Below, piece after piece: positions 33,665 to 42,374 of a DNA stretch of 64,000 nucleotides. Numbering within the stretch: the stretch's first letter is position 1; the number at the start of each line of letters is the position of its first letter. Source of the DNA: Tetranychus cinnabarinus (taxonomy: Eukaryota; Arthropoda; Arachnida; Trombidiformes; Tetranychidae); the NCBI GenBank assembly GCA_022266195.1, contig WHVY01000003.1, positions 9,610,001-9,674,000 of the forward strand. The letters run 5' to 3'. Under the pieces are notes generated by a model, which was given only the letters and a program-made list of their open reading frames with translations, was not told where the DNA came from and searched no databases. The translations under genes were made by a program, and so were the position numbers.

Positions 33665-35146
33665 ATGTTGCTTCTTGATTACTTTAGTGAACCATCGCCT
33701 GTCATTTACTTGTTCTTGAGTCTGTCCATTATTTGGATCATCAAATATATTTTCAACTCTGTGAAACGCTTATATTCATTACCACCAGGACCATTTGGAA
33801 TTCCAATATTTGGTTATTACCCGTTCTTGAAACATCACAGTTACATACAATTTGATCAACTATCCAAGAAGTATGGACCAGTTTTCAGTCTAAAGTTGGG
33901 TCAATTTGATACTTTTGTTGTCTGTGATTGGGATAACCTTAAAGATGCCTTTGCAAATGATGCTTTATTGGCTCGTCCAGTTAAAGGTTTCATATCAGGA
34001 ATAGAGAATACGCTTTCAGTTATTTCAATGTCGGGTGAAGCTTGGCGTGAACACAGACGGTTGTCATTACATGTTTTGCGTAATGTTGGTTTAGGTAAAC
34101 GAGAAATGGAAACTTTGATCTCGGAAGAAATTCATCAATTTTTGTCTTCACTTGAAACTAATGTAATTGACTTGCCTGAACGTCTAATGCCAAGTGTTTC
34201 TAATAACATTTCAGCTCTTTTATTTGGTCACATATTTGATTATAATGATCCAGAAAAAGTAACAACTGATCAAATTGTCGCGAGACTCTGTAACATTTTC
34301 CAATTCACTGGATTAACGAGCTACTTACCATGGTTAACTAAACCTCTAATTTTTTTGGGTAAAGCTAATCTTAAAACTATACAAAAAGCTCAAATGCATT
34401 TAAACGACTTCATCTCGAAAGAGGTTTCGAAACATAAAAATAAAGTGGATTCGACAGAAGTTGAAGACTATATTGATGGATACTTAAATGTCCAGTCCAA
34501 AAGGAAAGATGAAATATTCAATGATAATGTGTTGAGAAGAAATGTTATTACTTTCTTTGTTGCTGGATCAGAAACGGTCACTAGTACTCTAACTTGGGCA
34601 ATTATGTATCTCGTCCAGTATCCTCAATATCAAGAGAAGATTCGATCAGAAATAAAAGAAGCTATTGGAACTGAAAAGAGACCAGATTTCTCGGATCGTC
34701 AAAAGATGCCTTTTACTCTAGCTTTTCTTTATGAAGTCCAACGTATTGAATCAATCGTCGCTACAAATCTTATACGAAGAGCTTCTCAAGACACAAAGAT
34801 TGGTTCCTTTAATGTTCCAAAAGATAGTCTGGTTCTGTTCAATTTCTGGTCCGTCCATCATGATCCCAAACTGTGGCCTAATCCCGATAAATTTGATCCA
34901 AATCGATTTCTTACTGATAATGGTACCAAAGTAATAAAGCCTCCATATCTAGTCCCATTCAGTGCTGGTAAAAGAGCTTGTCCAGGTGAAGGCTTAGCTA
35001 ATGTTGAGCTATTTTTGTACACAGTTGGTATAATTCAAAGATACAAAATCAAATCAGGCAAACCATTGTCATTCGAAGCAATCAATGGTCTCACTCGACG
35101 TCCAAAATACAAACCAGATTTAATCTTCGAAAAAATTTCCTTTTAA
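33665..35146 (+). CDS. Cytochrome P450, clan 2, CYP392-like (P450-3)
   Basis: Intronless, 493 residues, all landmarks intact: LPPGPFG (39-45), WREHR (127-131), AGSETVTST (300-308), EVQR (357-360) and PFSAGKRACPG (Cys439). The F-G region differs from P450-1 and P450-2 (TTDQIVARLCNIFQFTGLTSY). It is the right-most intact P450, partner of UGT-F in module 6, although the shared spacer is larger here (1.8 kb) because it has taken in a DNA transposon derivative and other sequence. A tract of P450 relic 2 is identical to the part of this gene around 34630-34900. Confidence 0.92.
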   Translation: MLLLDYFSEPSPVIYLFLSLSIIWIIKYIFNSVKRLYSLPPGPFGIPIFGYYPFLKHHSYIQFDQLSKKYGPVFSLKLGQFDTFVVCDWDNLKDAFANDALLARPVKGFISGIENTLSVISMSGEAWREHRRLSLHVLRNVGLGKREMETLISEEIHQFLSSLETNVIDLPERLMPSVSNNISALLFGHIFDYNDPEKVTTDQIVARLCNIFQFTGLTSYLPWLTKPLIFLGKANLKTIQKAQMHLNDFISKEVSKHKNKVDSTEVEDYIDGYLNVQSKRKDEIFNDNVLRRNVITFFVAGSETVTSTLTWAIMYLVQYPQYQEKIRSEIKEAIGTEKRPDFSDRQKMPFTLAFLYEVQRIESIVATNLIRRASQDTKIGSFNVPKDSLVLFNFWSVHHDPKLWPNPDKFDPNRFLTDNGTKVIKPPYLVPFSAGKRACPGEGLANVELFLYTVGIIQRYKIKSGKPLSFEAINGLTRRPKYKPDLIFEKISF

Positions 35147-35197
35147 TTTCATAAATCAAAGTTAATCATTCAGACCCCCCTATCATGTTTGCAAGTA

Positions 35198-35546
35198 CAG
35201 TAATTATACGTTTATTTTTACAAAAGGAAAGACGCCATCTATTGATTAAAAAACTAGAAAAATGGTCAGAAGTCGAGCAGACGATTAAGTTAAATTGTTA
35301 CCCCAGTGAAATGATTGCGAGAAAAAAGTTAGTTAGATTACCTCTATCAGAGAAATTAAATATAATTAAAGAATGTCAAGAAGAGAGTCCATCGATATAA
35401 GAATTGAATATTCTTGACGCAGTAATATTTATCAACCTAGCTTGGTCAGCTGTAGAGAGAAAAACAATCATCAATTGTTGGCAGAAAGTTGGTTTCTAAT
35501 CAATAGAGGGCTCTGATTTTTTGTAAAAATAAACGTATAATTACTG
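35198..35546 (+). mobile_element. pogo/Tigger-like DNA transposon, internally deleted (349 bp)
   Basis: Perfect 27-bp terminal inverted repeats (35198-35224 and 35520-35546), starting CAGTAATTATACG, are flanked on both sides by TA, the target duplication of the Tc1/mariner superfamily. Between them lie two coding remnants. One is ARKKLVRLPLSEKLNIIKEC (about 35312-35371), like the N-terminal psq/CENP-B helix-turn-helix of pogo-type transposases. The other is ILDAVIFINLAWSAVE followed by TIINCWQKVGF and a stop (about 35411-35500), like the end of a Tigger DDE domain. The catalytic middle is missing, so it is non-autonomous. The frame at 35185-35400 is this relic rather than a host gene. Confidence 0.85.
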
Positions 35547-35930
35547 TACTAACAAGTACTTTTTTAATAAATGAATTACTCAGCACTAGCCTGGATTTTC
35601 AGTTTCATTAAATGATTATCTGAATTGTCACAATTAATCTGATCCGTTATCATGAACAATACCAATGAGCCAACATAATCTATAGTTTTCGAGCTGAAAA
35701 TTTCTATAAAAATGATTAATAATGATTATAAGAACTTTCATCCATGAAGTTTCAGCCTCAGTTTCAGTTTTTCAGCCTCCATCTATTGTTAATTAACTTT
35801 TCGGGACAAATTTAATTACAATAAGGAAAAGGGAATCTTAATTATTATAGACTTGAAGCTCTGTTTGTCTTAGAGCACTGGACCATTTTATTAATAAACG
35901 CTAATGAATTCATGAATGAAATGAAAAAAT

Positions 35931-36203
35931 ATGAAGAAAATCCCGAATCATAAGCTGGGTTACATCAGGTGTACCTGTTCTTACAGTAATGCCTCGAGTA
36001 AAGCGCTAAAAGGCCGCAGTGATGCATTATTAAAAAAACAAAGATCAAATGTAATACTTATTGCGGTGGGAAACGATACAAGTGATGGCGCGGTATCCGT
36101 AGTCTTTTGTTGGAACGTCATTGGGGAGTCGGGGATAACGTGGTCTGGGTTAAGACAAAAAAGTACAAAAAACTGGGCAAAAAGGCAAAAGAGGGGAAAA
36201 TGA
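35931..36203 (+). other. Unassigned 90-codon open stretch with unusual base composition
   Basis: Open frame starting MKKIPNHKLGYIRCTCSYSN and ending NWAKRQKRGK. No family recognised. It is more GC-rich than the surrounding spacer and has no counterpart in the other five module spacers, so it is probably an insertion. It may be a relic of a mobile element or chance; there are no splice sites or promoter to argue for a gene. Confidence 0.25.
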
Positions 36204-36734
36204 CTCAATTCACGTAATAAAGATCACAGGTAGTCTAACATGTAAAATATTTAGAGTTTGATGAAAAAGTAATTTATCCTGTCAATCCAAAGTAGTTTAT
36301 TAGAATGATTAATTGATGGCTACCCTAGCATAGCTGAATTTGATTGAGACGGATAAAAGCAAGTAACTTTCAAGTAACTCTCTGGGTCCTGTTTGATCAA
36401 AGGAAAAGGTTTTGATTGATTTATAATTGGTTTTACTTAAGTTGTGCGGCGAAATAAAATTTTGGGATCAGGAAATTTCAAGCTCAATAGCCGCAAATTC
36501 TGCGAATTTTTCGACTTTTTGCGAGAAGTAAGACTTAGGTGTTGATTCAAGCTGAGAATTGAATTCAGGGTGATAGGTGAAGACAAATTCGCATCTCTTT
36601 AAAAGCAAATTATTGTTAAATAAGAAAATGGTAAGTTTTATATAAACATTTCATTTTGAATACCAATCGAAGTTTGTGTTAGTGGAAAATATAGTTTATT
36701 AAACTGCATCAAGATCATTGTCCATGAAGAAGGA

Positions 36735-36965
36735 CGTAGTTGAGTCAAAAGTGTCAAAGTCTTGTAACCCAAAGTTGCTTTAGCTCGTAATTCAAAAACG
36801 TTATTAATACATATTTTTCTGCATATTTTAGTTCTGAATACTTTTACTTTTGTATTAAATGAAAAGTAATATTAAAGTCTTGCAATCGAAACTTGCTTTA
36901 GCTCGTAGCTGAAAATAAACGTTATTAATGAATATTTTAGTTCTGAATACTTTTTCTATCAGAAT
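36735..36965. repeat. Tandem pair of about 100-bp spacer segments
   Basis: Two adjacent related copies upstream of the UGT-F stop; a similar single copy precedes UGT-B (about 18780-18910). Suggests a local slip duplication. Confidence 0.55.
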
Positions 36966-36983
36966 CAGCATCGAAAATATAAT

Positions 36984-38722
36984 TTACTGAACTTTATTAT
37001 TATTTTTTTCAATTTGTTTTTCAATCATTTTGATGGCATTTTTTAAGCTATTTGAATTCCTCATGTTCTGTGAAATGGATTTAACTCGATCTATCATTTC
37101 TTTGTCATTAAATGTCTTCTCAATACAATTAAGAAGATAATCTTCCTCAATATCATATGGATTAACCCGAAATCCAATCTTTTTATCGACAACTCGTTGT
37201 GCATTATCATATTGGTCATAAAAATAAGGAATGACAATCATGGGTTTCCCATAATAAAGTGTTTCCATAAACGTATTGTTACCTCCATGAGTTATAACCA
37301 GATCAACACCTTGAATAACCTTAATTTGGTTAACATAATTTTCACCCCACATGTTGTCAGCCAATTCGAGTGCATCACCTCGTGGTCCTTTAGAGATGAT
37401 AAATTTATGAGGTGATTTGGCTAGAATGGCGATTATCTTCTTCATGACAACTAAATCAGCCGATCCCAATGATCCTAAAGAAAAGAAAATCAATTTTCCT
37501 GGTTTATCTTGTAATTTCTGTGGAATTACGAATTCTGTATCCAGATCTGGTTGACGAATCCAAGCATCAACACGATACCAATTAGGTCGTCTTGACCCAC
37601 ATTCAGTGTAATCCAATTCAGCTGGGTAATGATAAAATCCAAAGGACTGAGGGTTGTCAACAAATACGGCTGGGTTGAACTTGACACCTTTAAGACCAGC
37701 AGCTTCAAAGCCTTTGTTTTTGATTTCAGTTAGTATTGCATGGGCTCGACTATAAACTTCTCTGAACTCATTCCAAGCAGTTTGATCGCTGTGGACTGAG
37801 TATCCAGCGAATGGTGGTGGTCCTGATGGATATAAAATCAATGGATTCGTTGATGCCAGTTGAAACCAAGGAATTGAATGTTTGTACAGAAAAGGGAATG
37901 GAGCGGCTAAATCATGTACAATTGCATCAAATTTATCAGGATTATCGGTAATTATTTTATCTAAAGCATCATTTAATGTATCGAAAAATTTAGCCTGAGC
38001 TTCGAAGGATTCCTTTTTCTCGGAAGCAAACTCGATAAAACGTTTTAGAGGCTCCTGTCGAAATTTATCAGCAAAAGCATCAATCCACTGGAAAAGTAAT
38101 TCTTCAGGGTTTCCACCAACTAATGTATCGTCAAACGGAATGAATGAAAATCCTCTTTTAACAGCTAAGTTTCTGTGTTTTTCCCGATGAACAAAGGTAA
38201 TCTCATGACCAGCAGCCTTCAAACCTTCAGCGAATCCTAAAGTCGCATTTATGTGTCCGAAACTAAAGAGACAATAAATGAAAAATATTTTGTACTTTAA
38301 CCTCTATCAACTTAAGCAGATCAAATATTTACTTGTTACTATCGGTCGTAAAAACATGATTACTTTCGACTATTTGGTTAAGATCTAGAGATGTCAGATA
38401 TGAATAGATATTGTTTCAATTGAAAGACATGCGAATTTCGCAGATCTAAAAAAGTCCATGCAGTATTGAAGTTATTATTAATATAAGTGAAGGCATTAAT
38501 ACTCAATGTACATTTTTACTATACATCACGTTACTTGAAATATTTGCAAACCTTTAAACTTGAACTAACATCATGTAAGATGAAACAAACATTAACTAAT
38601 CTGCAAAAGTTTTGGCAAAAATAAAACTTGGCTTCTTTCAGAGTAACCAATATACAGTAATAACAAAACAATTTGTAACGATAAATTACTTACGCGTCAA
38701 TTGCTGTGACCATAAAACGCAT
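36984..38722 (-). CDS. UDP-glycosyltransferase (UGT-F)
   Basis: Minus-strand exons 38722-38694 and 38262-36984 with a 431-nt intron, 435 residues. Exon 1 reads MRFMVTAIDA (GAC for Asp where others use GAT). The acceptor half pairs with UGT-B (FEAQAKFFDTLNDALDKII, TDNPDKFDAIV), and intron 1 shares long stretches with UGT-B. The donor half has a few private changes: VIQGVDLV for VIQSVDLV, IEKTFND for IEKIFND, VKSISQ for VKVISQ. THGGN and DQYDNAQ are intact. It converges on intact P450-3 and is the last UGT of the array. Confidence 0.9.
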
Positions 38723-38899
38723 TTTGTGATGTTAGACAAAAATCGGGCCAATTTATGATGAAAAATTTAAATTAGAATGAAATTAAGCACTTTTAAGCTC
38801 AACTTTAAAACTTAAACAATTGTTAACAGTCTCGATGATTTTCAAATTATAAATGAATCTTTCAATTTTTTTAAATCAAATCAACGTCAAGATAACACT

Positions 38900-38950
38900 C
38901 AAGTGTTTTGTATCAGTAATGTGGTACTCAGATTTAGGGATTGGATATTA
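38900..38950 (-). promoter_or_regulatory. UGT-F upstream conserved block
   Basis: AACACTTGAGTGTT 178 bp before the start, then GAGTACCAC and ATATCCAAT upstream; almost the same as the UGT-B block. Confidence 0.45.
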
Positions 38951-39218
38951 TAATATTATCGATAGCTCTATTAACTCAATTGCAGTGATAACTTTCATTC
39001 CTTTATTTTAATTTATTGGTTTCTAGAATGCTAATTATAAATAAATGATTTGCCCATTTTCATCTCTCTGGTGACATTTTGGAGTAAAAGGACACTCGAC
39101 TTATGACTTCAATTCAGTGATTGTCTTTACGGGCATGCCGAGAGTGCGTTGCTTTAGACTAGATCTAGTGAAAAAATCGTATGTTTTATGCAGGTTCAAC
39201 TAAAATCATTTTACAAGT

Positions 39219-39385
39219 TACAATTTACGGGTATAACGAATCTTATACTTGATTAAAACATAATTGGTTAATTTAACCGCCGATTGCCTTAGATTCGGAT
39301 CTTTCAGTACCTTAATGATTTCATTTCGAAAGGCGTTGAAACATCAAAATAAAGTGGATTTCACACAAATTGGAGACTAAGGTGC
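39219..39385 (+). pseudogene. P450 relic 5
   Basis: Short, heavily decayed fragment: CAATTTACGGGTATAACGA matches the codons for QFTGITS, and GATTTCATTTCGAAAGGC...GAAACATCAAAATAAAGTGG matches the DFISKEV..KHKNKVD region of P450-1/P450-3. No open frame. It sits directly before a copy of the P450-1 3' flank, so it is the P450 part of the duplicated P450-UXT-PPCDC block. Confidence 0.7.
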
Positions 39386-39479
39386 GACCTAAAAAGTTTG
39401 CAACCTCTCTTATTGTTCGTACGTTGATTTGGTCTTATCCCGTTATTTGAATGCTTATATTTATGAGTGACTTAATAGT

Positions 39480-39990
39480 GGACTTACATTATGGACTTAC
39501 CGATCTATGTTATAATTGTATCATCATTTTAATTAGTTTTGATTTATTAAAAGTAATGCTTCAAATTGTATGATTCAATGCTTATGAAATCAGCTGGTTT
39601 AACAGTAATTGCTAATGGCAACGAGTTATTTTTTTCATGTGTTTGGTATTTTTATAATTTTCAAATAAATCAATGTCTATTAAATGTCTTCTCAATTTTG
39701 TTCTTCATCGCCTTCATCAGCATCTTCACCAGTAAATCTAACACCTAATCTTATTGTGATCAAGTTTAAATCTTTATCAACGAATCCCAAAATGATCTTA
39801 TTCATTTGAGACGATGAAATATTTGTGTTCAACTGCATGCTTTCGATGATCTCAAATCAATCATTGAACTCTTTATTTTTGATATTAAATTGTTACTTTA
39901 TCATATTTACTTATTTTTTCAACTTTAGACTCGCGTTTTATCTTCCTGGAATCACACATAACAGTTACATCAAGAATTTTGCTGTTTATG
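39480..39990 (+). pseudogene. UXT pseudogene with P450-1 3' flank
   Basis: From 39483 the sequence follows the P450-1 downstream region (ATTATGGACTTACCGATCTATG versus the same with CTCACC at 7915). From about 39585 it follows UXT: AAATCAGCTGGTTT, GGCAACGAGT, then exon 1 from about 39673 (ATGTCTATTAAATGTC...TTCTTCATCGCC) to about 39870, and a piece of exon 2 near 39930 (GTTTTATCTTCCTGGAAT). Frameshifts, a stop in HLR* (TTCATTTGAGACG) and lost splice sites make it non-functional. The frames at 39566-39748 and 39825-40103 are by-products. Confidence 0.8.
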
Positions 39991-40299
39991 GTCAGCTTTT
40001 TACTGGACTCACGGTTAAGAGAGACCTTTGCCGTTTATTATCTGAAGAAAGACGATTTCAATATTCAAATTTTTCTGTTAATTTAAGTGATTGGAATTGC
40101 TGAAATCAAAATACATGATCATGGTGTCTGCACATTTTTTATATTGTACTTTGACTTGGATCAAGTCCAATTTGAAAGTGAGTATATAGTATTGATTATC
40201 TGTAGGATAATCACAGTGATTGTGCTATTTTTATTCCTTTATCATGTTATGTAATTGATTTTCTTGTCAATACACAAGAATGACCCTTAAATTCCACAT

Positions 40300-40350
40300 T
40301 TTTTCTTGCACATTGAACTCCTTAAATTGACTGATATTGTTTTAATCTTT
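40300..40350 (+). pseudogene. PPCDC relic
   Basis: TTGCACATTGAACTCC, TAAATTGACTGATATTGTT correspond to the catalytic-His segment of PPCDC (LHIELRKWADIM, 9150-9195), with Trp codon changed. Short, but its place directly after the UXT relic, in the same order as at 8.1-9.5 kb, makes the match meaningful. Confidence 0.65.
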
Positions 40351-40357
40351 TCATATT

Positions 40358-41725
40358 TCAATAATAGTTGATTGGATACACTGGACCATAGGATCTTGTA
40401 TACTTTGGATAGAAGAGATAAAATTCTCGCTCATAACCATTGGATATCCAAGAAATTTTCGCTTTACTTTTGTTCATCTTTCGCTGTTTCTGCTGATATC
40501 TGGCTAAAAGCGCACGTTTCTTGGCTGCTTCACGTCTCCTTCGTAAAATATTGCGACCAAGCTTCCGTAAATTGTGAAACAAAAATTTAGCGACTGAAAG
40601 GATGGACACTTCAAGCCAAAGACTTATGATCGAAGCAACATAGCAAAAAAATTCAATATCGTTGAATTTTTTGGATTTCATTATATCGGATTGTAAGCCT
40701 AAAGGATAGCCAAACTTTATTAAGATAATTCCAGGATCAATGGTTGGATCAAACTCTGCTTTAAGTATACGTGTTTCAAACAGATGAGTTTTGCATTCTG
40801 GTTGATGATAAATAGCCTCACAAGCAGCTCGAAATTTTGATGTTGGGATTCCCTTGTCGAAGGTAACATTGGACAAATCATTTGGAACGGAAACCAGTGA
40901 AAGTTCAGGAAAAGCAAGATACTCAAGATAGATCGCAGTATACATACATTGTTTGATCAAAGTGCGTCTAGATTTGTTGTGGACCTCCTCATAATCCATA
41001 CAATTTGAATACGGAAAACCAAGTTCACTGTTAGTCTTCGTATAATAGGTCAAGACAAATTTGTTATAAAAAGTCTTGTCAAGCACTGCCATATCAGGAC
41101 TGCCATTGTTGAAAGCCACCTCCTCGTCATTGTCATGGACAAAAACCAGTGAAAGGCCACTTGAATGGTTTGCATTGACTCTAGCCCGAAGAAAGTAATC
41201 ATCGTAGAAATCATTTCGATAATATTCATATGGATTGCTTTTTCCCGCAAAAAAAGTGAAACACTTTAAGAATGGTGCCAAAGCAACTTTAACTTGACTA
41301 ACGTTTTCACAGTCAATCCTGTTAAATAATTGATTAGCATCGATTGAAGCATTGGCCACTTTGCAGGATTCCACAAAATTATGTAAATCCGCTGTTAAAT
41401 GGTCCAATTCATCAAGGGTCAAGTCAAAACTAGAGATTTCTTGACCTATGTCACTCAGTGTATCGCGAGAAAAAATAGTTTCCAATATAACATCTTCGCG
41501 CAGTTTGTAAACAAAACACAAGCTAATCGAAGGTAAGTTAATAGCGTTAGGTCGATACAACTCAATTACTGTAGTTGTTGGCCAGGAGAAGTAGAGGGTA
41601 AACAATGTTGACACCTGTGTAGTTGCCCCAATAATGCAAATAATAATCGGCACTAGTTTATCATGAGTAAAAATCAGAGATTTGGTTAAAGGATTGGATG
41701 GCTTTTTCAATGACGCAGCCATCAT
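40358..41725 (-). CDS. DEG/ENaC-family cation channel subunit
   Basis: Intronless, 455 residues. Layout fits a degenerin/epithelial sodium channel: short N-terminus, TM1 at about 24-46 (VPIIICIIGATTQVSTLFTL), a post-TM1 motif INLPSISLCF (about 61-70), a large extracellular domain with about eight Cys, and TM2 near 360-385 (YVASIISLWLEVSILSVAKF) containing the family pattern Leu-Trp-Leu-x-x-Ser-x-Leu-Ser. A basic cytosolic tail with RRRREAAKKR follows. Such subunits form Na+-permeable, often ligand- or mechano-gated channels; spider mites have a large expansion of them, thought to act in chemosensation. The extracellular loop is shorter than in vertebrate ENaC. The ligand is unknown. The stop lies right at the edge of the PPCDC relic. 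Confidence 0.82.
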   Translation of the reverse strand: MMAASLKKPSNPLTKSLIFTHDKLVPIIICIIGATTQVSTLFTLYFSWPTTTVIELYRPNAINLPSISLCFVYKLREDVILETIFSRDTLSDIGQEISSFDLTLDELDHLTADLHNFVESCKVANASIDANQLFNRIDCENVSQVKVALAPFLKCFTFFAGKSNPYEYYRNDFYDDYFLRARVNANHSSGLSLVFVHDNDEEVAFNNGSPDMAVLDKTFYNKFVLTYYTKTNSELGFPYSNCMDYEEVHNKSRRTLIKQCMYTAIYLEYLAFPELSLVSVPNDLSNVTFDKGIPTSKFRAACEAIYHQPECKTHLFETRILKAEFDPTIDPGIILIKFGYPLGLQSDIMKSKKFNDIEFFCYVASIISLWLEVSILSVAKFLFHNLRKLGRNILRRRREAAKKRALLARYQQKQRKMNKSKAKISWISNGYEREFYLFYPKYTRSYGPVYPINYY

Positions 41726-42374
41726 TTACTATTGAGATTGAGCTACACTGAGGCCAATGTAAAAGTGGTTTACACTGATTGAAGCCAATCTGGATCATAC
41801 ACTCAAATTTCACTTTTATTGCTCAATATTGATCCATTGACTTCAAGGTATGACTCGGTTTAATCAAATGCATTTTTTGTAATGAATGAATATTTAAATC
41901 ATGTCGAGACAGAAACGGAACTGCTTCATGAATGTAGTCAGAAATAATAGTCTTTTTAAAAAGTAAAATTGAAATTTATAATTTCAAATTTTCATTTTAA
42001 TTCCATTTGCATCAATAATGAAGTGAATCGAAACAAATTGTGAAACAGAAATTGCATTGGAAATAAAAATCAATAAATCAAGACAAAAAATCTAAATAAC
42101 TGGACTTGAAATCTGAATAAAACCAATATGAACAACTTACGATGACTTTCGACTCTTTTTGGTAGACAATCAATTCGATTATAGCTAATTATGATCAAAA
42201 TTTTCACAATTTAGAGTAATTTAAAATTAATTTTCTCTTTTAGAGCTTAAGCTAAGCGTAAAAAAAGTGACATTAAAAAAAGTGAATGTTACTAAACTAA
42301 CGAAAATCTAATTCTGAACTCTGGTTAATCAAAAGTTGATAATCAATCACATCAATTCGTTCATATTGTTTCAG
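41726..42374. other. Intergenic
   Basis: AT-rich upstream region of the DEG/ENaC gene; no coding content. If the gene at 42375 has earlier exons they might lie here, but none was recognised. Confidence 0.45.

Larger units (their letters stand above)
35547..36983. other. Module 6 convergent spacer
   Basis: Non-coding apart from a GC-richer open stretch at 35931-36203. Near the UGT-F end two tandem related segments occur (about 36735-36850 and 36865-36965), both with AAAGTCTTG, TTTAGCTCGTA and TTAGTTCTGAATAC. Confidence 0.5.

Noticed and set aside
35185..35400. 71-residue frame after P450-3 as a host gene.
   Set aside because: It starts outside and runs into a TIR-bounded element; the recognisable part is a transposase remnant.
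39825..40103. 92-residue frame as a new gene.
   Set aside because: It overlaps the UXT exon 2 relic within a decayed duplicate block; no start or splice support.
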